From assembly GCF_009674485.1 (NCBI RefSeq), contig NZ_WKJJ01000022.1, forward strand, positions 1-64,000: a DNA stretch of 64,000 bases, given 5' to 3'. Positions 44,061 through 53,418 of the stretch are shown here, piece by piece; the first letter of the stretch is position 1, and every line of letters begins with the position of its first letter. This DNA is from Pseudoduganella rivuli. GTDB taxonomy: Bacteria; Pseudomonadota; Gammaproteobacteria; Burkholderiales; Burkholderiaceae_D. Made by a program: the position numbers and the translations under genes. The notes below the pieces were generated by a model. It was given only the letters and a program-made list of their open reading frames with translations. It was not told the origin of the DNA and searched no databases.

Positions 44061-44516
44061 ATGAAAAAACTGATTGGCTGGCTTGTCATGAGCATGGTGT
44101 TTCTGGGCTTGAACGCATCCGCCGCGGAGCGGGGAACGGCGGACGAAGCCATCGCGATGGTGAAAAAAGTCGTGACGTTCATGAAATCGAACGGCACGGA
44201 GAAGACCTTTACCGAAGTCAACAATCCAAGCGGCCAGTTCGTCAAAGGCGACTTGTACGTGTTTATCCACGACCTCGATGGCAAATGCGTGGCGCATGGC
44301 GGTAACGCCAAATTAATCGGCAAAAACTTGCTGGATTTGAAAGATGCGTCGGGTTTCCAGATGGTGCGCGGCTTTATCGACGTCGCCAATGCCAAGGGTA
44401 AAGGCTGGGTCGATTACAAATGGCCGAACAAGACCACCAAGGAAGTGGAAAACAAATCGACTTATCTGGAAAAAGTCGACAACCTCATTATCAGCGTGGG
44501 TATCTACAAAACCTGA
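44061..44516 (+). CDS. secreted stand-alone Cache-domain protein
   Basis: A 151-residue protein with a signal peptide (MKKLIGWLVMSMVFLGLNAS, cut near AAE) and a single small Cache (sCache) domain. Typical segments are GDLYVFIHDLDGKCVAHGGN, LIGKNLLDLKDASG and GWVDYKWPNK. Cache domains normally sit inside receptors and bind small metabolites. Here it is free in the periplasm, with no membrane anchor, 48 bases ahead of a chemoreceptor. It may act as a periplasmic binding protein for it. AAGGA precedes the ATG. Confidence 0.82.
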   Translation: MKKLIGWLVMSMVFLGLNASAAERGTADEAIAMVKKVVTFMKSNGTEKTFTEVNNPSGQFVKGDLYVFIHDLDGKCVAHGGNAKLIGKNLLDLKDASGFQMVRGFIDVANAKGKGWVDYKWPNKTTKEVENKSTYLEKVDNLIISVGIYKT

Positions 44517-44564
44517 CGGATTCAGGGCAGGCGTCGACTGTGGCTTACTTTCTGAAAGCGGATA

Positions 44565-46217
44565 ATGATGAATCTCAATGATTTAAAGATTGGAACGCGC
44601 CTGAAAGTCGGCTTCGGCGTCCTGCTCGGCTTGCTGGTGGTGCTGATTGCCATTAACGACACTGTCAGCAGCAAAAACCGCCGGGATCTGCGCGAGAAAA
44701 TCAATGTCAGCAGCGCCAAGTTCGAGCTGACCAATGTCTTCAAGGCGGCCAAGCTGGAAGGCGTGGTGGCGGCCCGCAGCATCAGTATCCAGACCGACGT
44801 CGGGCCCATGAACAAGGAAGAGGCCAAGATCCGCGAGCAGGCGAAAATCGCCGCCGCCGCGCGCGACAAACTGATCGCCCTGGGCGTGTCGGAAGAGGGC
44901 AAGAAAGTGTTTGCCAATATCGCGCGCCTGGAAGCGGCGCTGGAAAAGCCGACCGCCGACGCCATCACGGCCGCCCTGGCGTTCAATACCGATGCGGCGA
45001 CCAGCATCATCGCCGGCAAAGTCGATCCGCTGTACCTGCAACTGCTGGGCGAGATCAACGCGCTGGTCAAGGTGCACAAGGACGAGGAGCGCGAAGTGCT
45101 CGACGCCGGCGAGCGCTCGGCGCAACAACTGCAATACCTGTTGATTGCGATCGGCGCCGCGGCCGTCGTCATCGGCTTGTTGCTGGCACGCGCCATCACG
45201 GCCGGCATCGTGCGCCCGCTGGATTTCGCGGTGTCCGTCGCCAAGCGCGTGGCGGAGGGCGATTTGTCGTCCGCCATCGAAGTCCATTCCAAGGATGAAA
45301 CCGGTGAATTGATGGCGGCGCTGCGCCTGATGAACCAGAACCTGGTGGATGTGGTGCGCGAAGTGCGCAGCGGCACCGAGACGATTTCGTCGGCATCGAG
45401 CCAGATCGCCAGCGGCAACCAGGAACTGGCCGGCCGCACGGATGAGCAGGCCAGTGCGCTGCAAGAAACGGTGCGTTCGATGGAAGCCCTGACCCGCACC
45501 GTGCACGAAAACGAGGGTAGCGCGAAGGACGCCAACCAGCTGGCGCTGTCGGCGTCGGAAGTCGCCGTGAAGGGCGGGGCGGTGGTGGCGCAGGTGGTCG
45601 ATACCATGGGCGCGATCAACGAATCGGCTTACAGGATTGTCGACATCATCGGTGTCATCGATGGCATCGCGTTCCAGACCAATATCCTGGCGCTGAACGC
45701 GGCGGTCGAAGCGGCCCGCGCCGGCGAACAGGGGCGGGGTTTTGCCGTGGTGGCGACCGAGGTGCGCAACCTGGCCCAGCGTTCGGCGGCGGCGGCGCGG
45801 GAAATCAAATCCCTGATCGATGGGTCGGTGGCCAAGATCGAAGCGGGCAACCAGCTGGTCAGCGAAGCCGGCAAGACCATGAGCGAGATCGTCACCAGCG
45901 TGCAAAAGGTGACCGACATCATGGGTGAAATCGCCAATGCCAGCCGCGAGCAGACCAGCGGCATCGAACAGATCAGCCATACCGTCACGCAGATGGACGA
46001 GGGCACGCAGCAGAACGCCGCGCTGGTCGAGCAAGCCAGTGCGGCGGCAATGTCCATGCAGGAAATGGCCGACAGCCTGGAACGCGTCGTGCGCGTCTTC
46101 AACCTCGGCGACCACAAGGCCAGCGTCACGCCGCTGCATGCCGCGCGCGGCAATCGTCAGGGCGGCAAGCCGTCCGCCGGCCGCGACAGCCAGCGGCAAC
46201 GGCTGACCGCAACGTAA
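44565..46217 (+). CDS. methyl-accepting chemotaxis protein
   Basis: A 550-residue chemoreceptor. Transmembrane helices lie at about 15-31 and 189-210, and its periplasmic domain is a four-helix bundle with no Cache fold. HAMP spans about 211-265. The signalling tip reads AFQTNILALNAAVEAARAGE. It follows the secreted Cache gene and is probably in the same transcript, a likely two-part sensor. Two ATGs stand together at the start (44565 and 44568). Confidence 0.9.
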   Translation: MMNLNDLKIGTRLKVGFGVLLGLLVVLIAINDTVSSKNRRDLREKINVSSAKFELTNVFKAAKLEGVVAARSISIQTDVGPMNKEEAKIREQAKIAAAARDKLIALGVSEEGKKVFANIARLEAALEKPTADAITAALAFNTDAATSIIAGKVDPLYLQLLGEINALVKVHKDEEREVLDAGERSAQQLQYLLIAIGAAAVVIGLLLARAITAGIVRPLDFAVSVAKRVAEGDLSSAIEVHSKDETGELMAALRLMNQNLVDVVREVRSGTETISSASSQIASGNQELAGRTDEQASALQETVRSMEALTRTVHENEGSAKDANQLALSASEVAVKGGAVVAQVVDTMGAINESAYRIVDIIGVIDGIAFQTNILALNAAVEAARAGEQGRGFAVVATEVRNLAQRSAAAAREIKSLIDGSVAKIEAGNQLVSEAGKTMSEIVTSVQKVTDIMGEIANASREQTSGIEQISHTVTQMDEGTQQNAALVEQASAAAMSMQEMADSLERVVRVFNLGDHKASVTPLHAARGNRQGGKPSAGRDSQRQRLTAT

Positions 46218-46238
46218 TTCCCCTTTCCGCTGTACCCG

Positions 46239-46261
46239 GGGCGGCCCATGCGGGCCCGCCC
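46239..46261 (+). terminator. hairpin after the chemoreceptor gene
   Basis: GGGCGGCCC and GGGCCCGCCC pair as a 9-bp stem with one bulged C and an ATGC loop, 21 bases after the stop, followed by TGGTTCTCT. A weak terminator is likely. The rest of the 79-base gap holds the ribosome-binding site of the next gene. Confidence 0.4.
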
Positions 46262-46296
46262 TGGTTCTCTACGTCCCTACCAACCATGGAGGCAAC

Positions 46297-48066
46297 ATGA
46301 GCTTAATCCGCCACGTTCCGGAATTGGCGATCAAATCCAAGGCGCTACTTCCCAATGGCGAAGACTTCGACGTGCTGATCGCGGGCGCCGGCATGGCCGG
46401 CCTGTACACGGCCTGGCGCCTGCAAAACGACGGCTTGCAAAGCCCGCAGTTGAAAAAGCTGGCCGACGCGCGGCCGGACAAGCGGCTGAAGATCGGTATC
46501 GTCGAGTTCAGCGACCGCGTGGGCGGGCGGCTGGACAGTGTCATCATCGATGGCATGGACAACGTGCCGGCCGAACTGGGCGGCATGCGCTTTACGGAAA
46601 GCCACCAGTTGCTCAACCTGGTGATCAGGGACCTGGACCTGGAAGGCGACATCGGCCCGTTCGACATGACCGCCAACAGCCAGTTCACGCTGCGCGGCGA
46701 GCGCCTGGACGAGGCGGCCATCCGCAACGGCGAACCGGTGCCGTACAACCTCGAGGACGCGGAAAAAAAGAAGACGCCGAATGAATTGTTCAATTACGCC
46801 ATCACCAAGGTGGTCGGTCCCGATGCGCTGAGCTATACCGACGCGAACTGGCAGTGGGTGAAGGAAAACTTCCGCTACAGCGACGCCAGCGGCGTGTACG
46901 ACAATGCCGCCCTGTATAACGTCGGGTTCTGGAACCTGCTGTACCAGGTGCTGAGCAACGAGGGCTACGATTACTGCTGGGACGGCGGCGGCTACAACTC
47001 CAACACCATCAACTGGAACGCGGCCGAAGCCATGCCTTACATGCTGACGGACTTCTCCGTCACCCCCAAATACCTGTGCTTCAAGGACGGTTTCCACACG
47101 CTGCCGGCGACCCTGGCGCAACGCATCACGCAAGGTCCCGCGCCGGTGCCCATCTATGGCGGCACGCGCCTGGTGCGCTTCGACCGCGACGCCGGCGGGC
47201 GCCTGACCGGCGAAGTGGCGGCAACCGCCGACGCCAGCCTGCGCGGCCGTTTCAGCACGTCGTACCTGGTGCTGGCCATGCCGCGCCACAGCCTGGAATT
47301 GCTGGACCAGGACACGCCGTTCTTCAATGCGGCGCCGGTGCAGTGGAATATCCAGTCGGTGCTGTTGCAGCCGGCCTACAAATTATTCATGGCGTACGAA
47401 AAGCGCTGGTGGGATCCGGAACTGTTTTACCGCGGCCCCACCATCACCGACATGCCACTGCGCATGACGTACGATTTCGGCACCGAGGCCGAACACGGCG
47501 GCGCACCCGGCGACCAGCGCGCGCTGCTGCTGGCATCGTACTGCGACATGCAGGGCGCCAGCTTCTGGTCGGTGCTGGAGCGCGGCAAGGTGCACGCGCT
47601 GCCGCCATCGTGGTCGATGACCGCGGCCAAAGGCGGCGCGCCGGCGCCGGAAAGCATGTGCCGCATGGCCGAAGGCATGCTGAAAAAATCGTTCAAGGTC
47701 GATGGCAAGGAGCCGGAACCGTCCGAGCGCGTGGGCGCCTACTACCAGGACTGGACGCAAGCACCGTACGGCGCCGGCTTCCATGCCTGGGCCGCGCACT
47801 ACAAGGCGTCGGACGTGATGCGCAGCGTGCGCCAGCCGCTGCCGGACTGGCCGGTCTTCATTTGCGGCGAAGCCTATTCGAACCAGCAGGGCTGGGTGGA
47901 AGGCGCGCTGTGCACGGCCGAGTCGGTGCTGGAGGATAAATTCGGCGTGCCCCGCATTGCCGGCTTGCCGGACCTGTATCCGCTGCTGACGCCACCACCG
48001 GTCAAGCCTGGCGACGACGAACCCTTCAAAACCTATTTGCTGCGCGATACGCCCAACGCATTCTGA
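46297..48066 (+). CDS. flavin-containing amine/L-amino acid oxidase
   Basis: A 589-residue flavin amine oxidase. The FAD dinucleotide motif is VLIAGAGMAGLYTAWRL (GAGMAG at 30-35), followed by VGGRLDS and ELGGMRF. The C-terminal flavin site is FICGEAYSNQQGWVEGAL. Monoamine oxidases, L-amino-acid oxidases and tryptophan monooxygenases share these motifs, so the substrate is open. No signal peptide. GGAGG lies ahead of the ATG. The second flavoenzyme begins 12 bases after the stop, so the two likely act on one pathway. Confidence 0.85.
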   Translation: MSLIRHVPELAIKSKALLPNGEDFDVLIAGAGMAGLYTAWRLQNDGLQSPQLKKLADARPDKRLKIGIVEFSDRVGGRLDSVIIDGMDNVPAELGGMRFTESHQLLNLVIRDLDLEGDIGPFDMTANSQFTLRGERLDEAAIRNGEPVPYNLEDAEKKKTPNELFNYAITKVVGPDALSYTDANWQWVKENFRYSDASGVYDNAALYNVGFWNLLYQVLSNEGYDYCWDGGGYNSNTINWNAAEAMPYMLTDFSVTPKYLCFKDGFHTLPATLAQRITQGPAPVPIYGGTRLVRFDRDAGGRLTGEVAATADASLRGRFSTSYLVLAMPRHSLELLDQDTPFFNAAPVQWNIQSVLLQPAYKLFMAYEKRWWDPELFYRGPTITDMPLRMTYDFGTEAEHGGAPGDQRALLLASYCDMQGASFWSVLERGKVHALPPSWSMTAAKGGAPAPESMCRMAEGMLKKSFKVDGKEPEPSERVGAYYQDWTQAPYGAGFHAWAAHYKASDVMRSVRQPLPDWPVFICGEAYSNQQGWVEGALCTAESVLEDKFGVPRIAGLPDLYPLLTPPPVKPGDDEPFKTYLLRDTPNAF

Positions 48067-48078
48067 CCGGAGACCCGC

Positions 48079-49254
48079 ATGGACCAGGACAACCATTACG
48101 ACGTCGCCATCATCGGCGGCGGCACCATCGGCCTGTCGGCCGCGTATTACGCGGCGGCGGCCGGCAAGAAGACCGTGCTGTTCGAGAAAAACGTGTTCTA
48201 TAACGACAAGGGCAGTTCGGACGGTTATTCGCGCATGTTCCGCGTGATGTATTCCGAGCCGAATTCGGCGATGCTGGCGGAAAGTTCGCTGGCGCTGTGG
48301 AACGAGATCGAGCAGGATACCGGCGTCCAGCTGCTCAAGCGCAACGGCCTTTTGTTTTACGGCAAGAACACGGAAGCGTCGGCCGAGGGCGGATTGCTGC
48401 AGTGCCAGGAAACCATGACGGCGCTGGGCATCCCGTTCCAGCAATACGACCGCGCCGGCCTGTTTGAAAACTATCCGATGTTCCGCGAGCTGCCGGACGG
48501 CTACTGGGGCTTGAACCAGGCCAGCAGCGCGACCACGGAAGTGCAGCAATCGCTGCGCACCTTCCACGATTTCGCGATCAAAAAAGGCGCGACGCTGCTG
48601 TCCGAATGTCCGGCGCGCGTGGTCGATCCGAAGCCGGGGGCGCAGAGCTACACCATCGACACCCCCAGGGGGCGTTTCACCGCCAGCAGCCTGATCATGG
48701 CGCCCAGCGCGTGGTCGAACCAGGTGTTCGCGCCATTCGGGATTCAGCTCAACCTGAGCATCTGGCAGATGAACGTGGCGTACTTCCGCGTCGATCCGTC
48801 GCTGCCGTGGCCGATGTGGTTCGAGTTCGGCGAGGACAGCGAGCAAAAGCCGCTGCAGTTCTACGGTTTCCCGCCGCTGGAGCGGCCCGGCTACATCAAG
48901 GCGTCGTGCGAATTCTCGAACCAGCACTACACCGATCCCAGCCAGTGCAGCTATCAACCGGACCCGCGCACCCTCAAGCAGATCGGCGATTTTCTCGTGA
49001 CCCGCTTCCGGGGCGTCGATCCGACGCCGCACGACGCGGCCACCTGCCTGTACACCATGAGCGCGGATGGCCAGATGATCCTGGACACCTTGCCGGGCTA
49101 CCCCAATGTCGCGGTGCTGTCGGGCGACTCCGGCCGGGCGTTCAAGTTCACGCCGCTGTTCGGGCGCATCCTGATGCAACTGGCGACCACCGGCAAGACG
49201 CCGTACGACATCAGCGAGTTCAGCATCAAGCGGGAGGGCATTATCAAGGCCTGA
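48079..49254 (+). CDS. sarcosine oxidase/N-methyltryptophan oxidase-like flavoenzyme (DAO family)
   Basis: A 391-residue FAD protein: GGGTIGLSAAYYAA at the N-terminus, and near the C-terminus CLYTMSADGQMILD and GDSGRAFKFTPLFGRIL. Cys323 falls where monomeric sarcosine oxidase and SolA carry the Cys that bonds covalently to FAD. SGRAF replaces the usual SGHGF, so substrate or oxygen handling may differ. These enzymes oxidise N-methyl amino acids, giving H2O2. Operon partner of the amine oxidase. Confidence 0.82.
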   Translation: MDQDNHYDVAIIGGGTIGLSAAYYAAAAGKKTVLFEKNVFYNDKGSSDGYSRMFRVMYSEPNSAMLAESSLALWNEIEQDTGVQLLKRNGLLFYGKNTEASAEGGLLQCQETMTALGIPFQQYDRAGLFENYPMFRELPDGYWGLNQASSATTEVQQSLRTFHDFAIKKGATLLSECPARVVDPKPGAQSYTIDTPRGRFTASSLIMAPSAWSNQVFAPFGIQLNLSIWQMNVAYFRVDPSLPWPMWFEFGEDSEQKPLQFYGFPPLERPGYIKASCEFSNQHYTDPSQCSYQPDPRTLKQIGDFLVTRFRGVDPTPHDAATCLYTMSADGQMILDTLPGYPNVAVLSGDSGRAFKFTPLFGRILMQLATTGKTPYDISEFSIKREGIIKA

Positions 49255-49283
49255 ATTCCGCATCGGGGCCGGGCGGCGGCGGA

Positions 49284-51014
49284 TTACGCTTCCAGCACCA
49301 CCCGGTCGCGGCCTTCCTGCTTGGCGCGGTGCAGCGCCTTGTCCGCCCGCACCAGCAGCGACGACGCGGTATCCGGCGCCTGCTGCGGGCGCGACGCGGC
49401 CACGCCCACGCTGATGGTCAGCGCGATGGTCAGGCCGCCGTCGACTTCCACCACCAGCCGCGATGCCGCTTCGCGCAGCCGCTCTGCCGCGTGGCCGGCG
49501 GTTTCCAGGTCGGTTTCCGGCATCAGCAGCACGAATTCCTCGCCGGCGAAGCGTCCCACCAGGTCGATCGCGCGCAGGTCGCCGGTCAGCATATGGGCCA
49601 CCGCGACGATGGCCCGGTCGCCCGCGTCGTGGCCATAGGTATCGTTGATGCGCTTGAAGTGGTCGATGTCGACCATCATCAGCGCCAGCGGGTGGCGCAG
49701 CCGCCGTACCCGTTCCAGTTCCTTGCCGATGTGCTCCGTCATCCGGCGGCGGTTGGCGATGCCCGTCAGCGGGTCCGTGGTGGCCAGCTGGTCCAGCTTG
49801 GTATTGGCCATCAACAGTTCCAGCGTGCGCTGCAGCACCCGGTCTTCCAGGTTGTTGCGCTCCGCGTTCAGCGTGTGCATGGCGCGGCGGCGCGCGCGCA
49901 GGGCCACCACCAGCGCGGCAATCAGCACGCCTTCGGCCAGGACCACACCCACGCCCAGCAGGATTTGCCAGCGGTACTGTTCCCACGTGCCCTGCGGACG
50001 GTTCAGGATCAGCGCCCCCTGCGGAATATGCATCAGGCCATGGCGCTCGATACTGCGGTAATCGAACACGTAGCGCTGAACGTTGCTCATGTCGGCCTGC
50101 TGGCCCTGCAGCACCTGGGCCACGGTGCGGCCGATCGCTTCGCCGCTCAGCACATAGCCGCCAGCGACACCCGGCACGATCAGCGATTCCACGTGGGTGA
50201 AGATCGGCACCTGCGCGACGCCGGCCAGCTTGCGCGCGATGTCGGACGGCAGCGCCGCGCTGCCCGTGCTGTCGGCATAGGTGGCGAACATCAGGATCGC
50301 CGTGCCGCCCCGCAGCAGCGAGGCGCGGCGGTACAGGTCGTCGAAACTCTGGTTATCCCAGTATTCCATTTGCAGCCGCTCGCCATACGAACGGGCCGCC
50401 TCGCGCGCACCGGCGATCCATTCCTGCACGCGCGGTGTCTTGTCGCCCACCACCACGATGCGCCTGGTCGACGGCGCCACGCGCGTGATCACGCCCAGCA
50501 TGCGGCCATAGTCGTGCGGCACTTCCAGCGCTTCGCCATCGCGGGGACGCCAGCCCTTGCGGCCATGGTTGACGTAGTAGCGGCGCACGCCGGGGAACAG
50601 GTCGGGGTGGCTGTTGAGGAAGGTGGCGGCCAGGTTGTTTTCCGTGACCACGGCGTCCAGCTTGACCTGTGCATACTTGGTGCGCAGGTAAGGGGCCATG
50701 CTGTCCAGCGCCGGCTGCCTGCCAACGCGGGTGGCGTCGAAGTGCTCTTCAAAAATCGTCGGTACGTCGCCCCATTCTTTTTTTTCCAGCTCGTCGTACA
50801 GCCCCTTGTGGACCAGCCGTTGCCATGGCGACGTGGTATCCGACCCCATCGAATACAGCACCAGTACCTTGCGTTCTTCGCCGGCCGCCGCGGCATGGCC
50901 GGCTTGCGCCAGCATCAACAGCAGGACGCAGGCGAATTGCACCATGCGCGGCAGGCTACGCGGTGATCTGCGCAAACAGCGCAGCATGGCAAGGCGTGGC
51001 AAGGTCGGTTGCAT
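49284..51014 (-). CDS. diguanylate cyclase with periplasmic ABC-substrate-binding-like sensor
   Basis: A 576-residue protein. A signal peptide/anchor (about 24-43) is followed by a periplasmic domain (about 45-335) that resembles ABC sugar-type substrate-binding folds. A transmembrane helix lies at about 350-372. A coiled coil leads to the GGDEF domain, whose active site reads AGEEF (490-494) instead of GGEEF. The inhibitory I-site RAID (481-484) is intact. It makes c-di-GMP if the Ala is tolerated. The 63 bases upstream hold no other gene. Confidence 0.82.
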   Translation of the reverse strand: MQPTLPRLAMLRCLRRSPRSLPRMVQFACVLLLMLAQAGHAAAAGEERKVLVLYSMGSDTTSPWQRLVHKGLYDELEKKEWGDVPTIFEEHFDATRVGRQPALDSMAPYLRTKYAQVKLDAVVTENNLAATFLNSHPDLFPGVRRYYVNHGRKGWRPRDGEALEVPHDYGRMLGVITRVAPSTRRIVVVGDKTPRVQEWIAGAREAARSYGERLQMEYWDNQSFDDLYRRASLLRGGTAILMFATYADSTGSAALPSDIARKLAGVAQVPIFTHVESLIVPGVAGGYVLSGEAIGRTVAQVLQGQQADMSNVQRYVFDYRSIERHGLMHIPQGALILNRPQGTWEQYRWQILLGVGVVLAEGVLIAALVVALRARRRAMHTLNAERNNLEDRVLQRTLELLMANTKLDQLATTDPLTGIANRRRMTEHIGKELERVRRLRHPLALMMVDIDHFKRINDTYGHDAGDRAIVAVAHMLTGDLRAIDLVGRFAGEEFVLLMPETDLETAGHAAERLREAASRLVVEVDGGLTIALTISVGVAASRPQQAPDTASSLLVRADKALHRAKQEGRDRVVLEA

Positions 51015-51077
51015 GAATGGAAATCGGGGCAGCAGCCCTTGACGGCGGGCAGGGCGGAAAGTGTAGCATGACTTATA

Positions 51078-52256
51078 TCAGGCGGCCCGCAGCGCATCGA
51101 CGATTTTCATGCGCGCGGCGCGAAGCGCAGGCAGGAAGCCGCCGACAAAGCCCATCAGCAGTGCAAACAGCAGGGTTTTAGCGGCAATCAGCGGTGTCAG
51201 TCGGAACCCGAACGCCAGTTCCGCGAACGATTGGAAGTTGGTGGTGGAAAACGACAGCATTTGCATCAGTGAAGCGCACGCGAGACCCGCGACGCCGCCC
51301 GCCAGCGCCAGCAGCATGGCTTCCAGCAGGAATGCCGCCAGGATATGCCGGCGCTGGTAACCCAGCGCGCGCAAGGTGCCGATTTCCGCCGTACGGCTGG
51401 CCACCGATGCATACATGGTGATGGTCGCGCCGATCATGGCGCCGATGGAAAAGATCACGGACAAGGCCAGCCCCAGGATGCTGATGAAATTCGACAGGGC
51501 GCGCGACTGGTCCGCATAAAACGTCTGTTCCCGCCGCGCTTCCACGGTCAGCCGCGGATCGTTTTCCACGTCGCCTTTCAGCTGGTCGAAACGGGCGGAA
51601 TCGGCCAGCCGCAGCACCATCGACGACCATGCCAGGCGCCGGAACGCCTGCACCAGCTGGTCGGCGTCACCCCATATTTCCGAATCGAAGCCGCTGTTGC
51701 CCGCATCGAACCAGCCCACCACGGTCCATTCGCGCTGGCCGAAGCGCAGCCGGTCGCCGATGGCCACGCCGGCGAAGCGGCGCGCGATGCCGCCGCCCAC
51801 GATGACTTCCGATGCGCCGGGCCGGAACATGCGCCCGGCGGTGACATGCACCTGTGGCCGCAGCACGAACCCCTGCGGACCGGCGCCCCGGATCACGACA
51901 TTGGACGCCTTGCCGGGTGTGTCGCCGCTGCCGCGCCGCGCCAGCGATATGAGCACCACGGTTTCCTTCGACAGCAGCGGCATGCCCTGCGCATCGCGGG
52001 CGATGGCCGGGTGGCTGGCGACGATATTGGCCATGTTGCGGTCGATGCCGCTTTGCACTTCCGTTTCCGCCGAGCGGCGCGTGATGACGACGTTGTCGTA
52101 TTCGCCCGTCGTGACCAGCGTGGTGCGCAAGCCTTCGTCCAGCATCAGCACGGTGGCGAACACGAATACCACCAGGGCCAGTCCGCCCGCCGTCAGCGCC
52201 GTGGTCAGGCGGCGCGCCCACAGGTTGCGGGCAATGTAGGGCAGGGGAATCTTCAT
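51078..52256 (-). CDS. FtsX-like ABC transporter permease (second)
   Basis: A 392-residue membrane protein with one N-terminal helix (about 18-40), a large periplasmic domain (MacB_PCD-like) and three C-terminal helices (FtsX domain, about 270-390: ISILGLALSVIFSIGAMIGA, TAEIGTLRALGYQRRHIL). Members move lipids, peptides or drugs across the envelope by mechanotransmission rather than direct transport. Its start overlaps the stop of the upstream permease by one base (TAATG). Confidence 0.85.
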   Translation of the reverse strand: MKIPLPYIARNLWARRLTTALTAGGLALVVFVFATVLMLDEGLRTTLVTTGEYDNVVITRRSAETEVQSGIDRNMANIVASHPAIARDAQGMPLLSKETVVLISLARRGSGDTPGKASNVVIRGAGPQGFVLRPQVHVTAGRMFRPGASEVIVGGGIARRFAGVAIGDRLRFGQREWTVVGWFDAGNSGFDSEIWGDADQLVQAFRRLAWSSMVLRLADSARFDQLKGDVENDPRLTVEARREQTFYADQSRALSNFISILGLALSVIFSIGAMIGATITMYASVASRTAEIGTLRALGYQRRHILAAFLLEAMLLALAGGVAGLACASLMQMLSFSTTNFQSFAELAFGFRLTPLIAAKTLLFALLMGFVGGFLPALRAARMKIVDALRAA

Positions 52257-53413
52257 TATCCGATGCTCCGCAAGCCGTCCAGGATGCGCATGCGCGCGGC
52301 CCGCACGGCGGGGACCAGGCCCGCCACCAGCCCGACCAGCAGCGCCGTGCCCACCTGCATGGCGAGCGTGGCGGGCGCCACCTGGAAGACAGGGAACATC
52401 GTGCCCAGGTTGGCGGCGATCGTGGCCGCCAGCGGAAACAGCAGCGCGATGCCGCCCGCCGCACCCACCAGCGCCAGCAACAGGGCTTCGCCGATGATCA
52501 GCGCTGCCAGGTAGCCGGGGCCGAAGCCCAGCACTTTCAGGGTCGCGTATTCCGCCTGCCGCTCGCGCGCACTCATGGCCATGGTGTTCGCCATGACCGC
52601 CATGATGATGACGATGACGACAAACGACACCACGCGGATCGCGGCCACGATGGCTTCCGACATGGCGACAAATCCCAGCTGGAATGCCTTCTCCGTTTCC
52701 GTCAGGGTTTCCGCCAGCGAGTTGGCGAATTGCGCATCGATGGCTTGCGACACGGCCGCCGCGTCTTCGGCGCGGGCGATCCGCACCACGTAGACGCCGA
52801 CCTGGTTGGCGCGGCGCGGATAGATTTTCTTCAAGCCTTCGTTGGCATAGTCCCAGTGGAAAAACATGGTGGCCGTGTTGGTCGACGGCTGGCGGCCGTC
52901 ATAAATGCCCCGTATCGTGAACGCCCACTGGCCGGGGTAGATCGTGCCCCGGATGGGGATCGTATCGCCGACCTTGAAGCCATATTCGTTGGCCAGCTTG
53001 CGGCCGACGATGGCGCCCTTGCGGTCGCGCAGGAAGGCGGTGCGGTCGCTGTCCGGCAACAGGTAGTCGGGGTAGATATCCAGGTAGCTCTGGCCGGAAA
53101 TGGCGAATTGCGCGAAGAAGTTTTTCGGGTCTTTGTAGACGCCGCCAAACCAGTTGGCATAGCCGACGCCCGTCACGCCGTCGACGCCACGGATGCGGGC
53201 CTGGTAGGCCAGCGGCAGCGGGAACACCAGCGACGTGGCGTTGCGCGTCACCAGCGTGGTGTTCGAGGCGCCTTCCGCGCCGGCGTACCATGCGCCGACC
53301 ACGGTTTGCAGCAGGCCGAACGACAGGGTCGCCACCACCAGGCCCAGGACCGTCAGCGCCGTGCGCAGCTTGTGGCGCAGTGCGTTGCGGGAAATCAGGC
53401 GCAGTAAATACAT
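52256..53413 (-). CDS. FtsX-like ABC transporter permease (first)
   Basis: A 385-residue permease with the same layout: an N-terminal helix, a periplasmic domain with WFGGVYKDPKNFFAQFAI, and the three-helix FtsX domain (MAMSARERQAEYATLKVLGF). It differs enough from the second permease to suggest a heterodimer. It lies 5 bases after the ATPase gene. Confidence 0.85.
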   Translation of the reverse strand: MYLLRLISRNALRHKLRTALTVLGLVVATLSFGLLQTVVGAWYAGAEGASNTTLVTRNATSLVFPLPLAYQARIRGVDGVTGVGYANWFGGVYKDPKNFFAQFAISGQSYLDIYPDYLLPDSDRTAFLRDRKGAIVGRKLANEYGFKVGDTIPIRGTIYPGQWAFTIRGIYDGRQPSTNTATMFFHWDYANEGLKKIYPRRANQVGVYVVRIARAEDAAAVSQAIDAQFANSLAETLTETEKAFQLGFVAMSEAIVAAIRVVSFVVIVIIMAVMANTMAMSARERQAEYATLKVLGFGPGYLAALIIGEALLLALVGAAGGIALLFPLAATIAANLGTMFPVFQVAPATLAMQVGTALLVGLVAGLVPAVRAARMRILDGLRSIG

Positions 53414-53418
53414 GGCGG

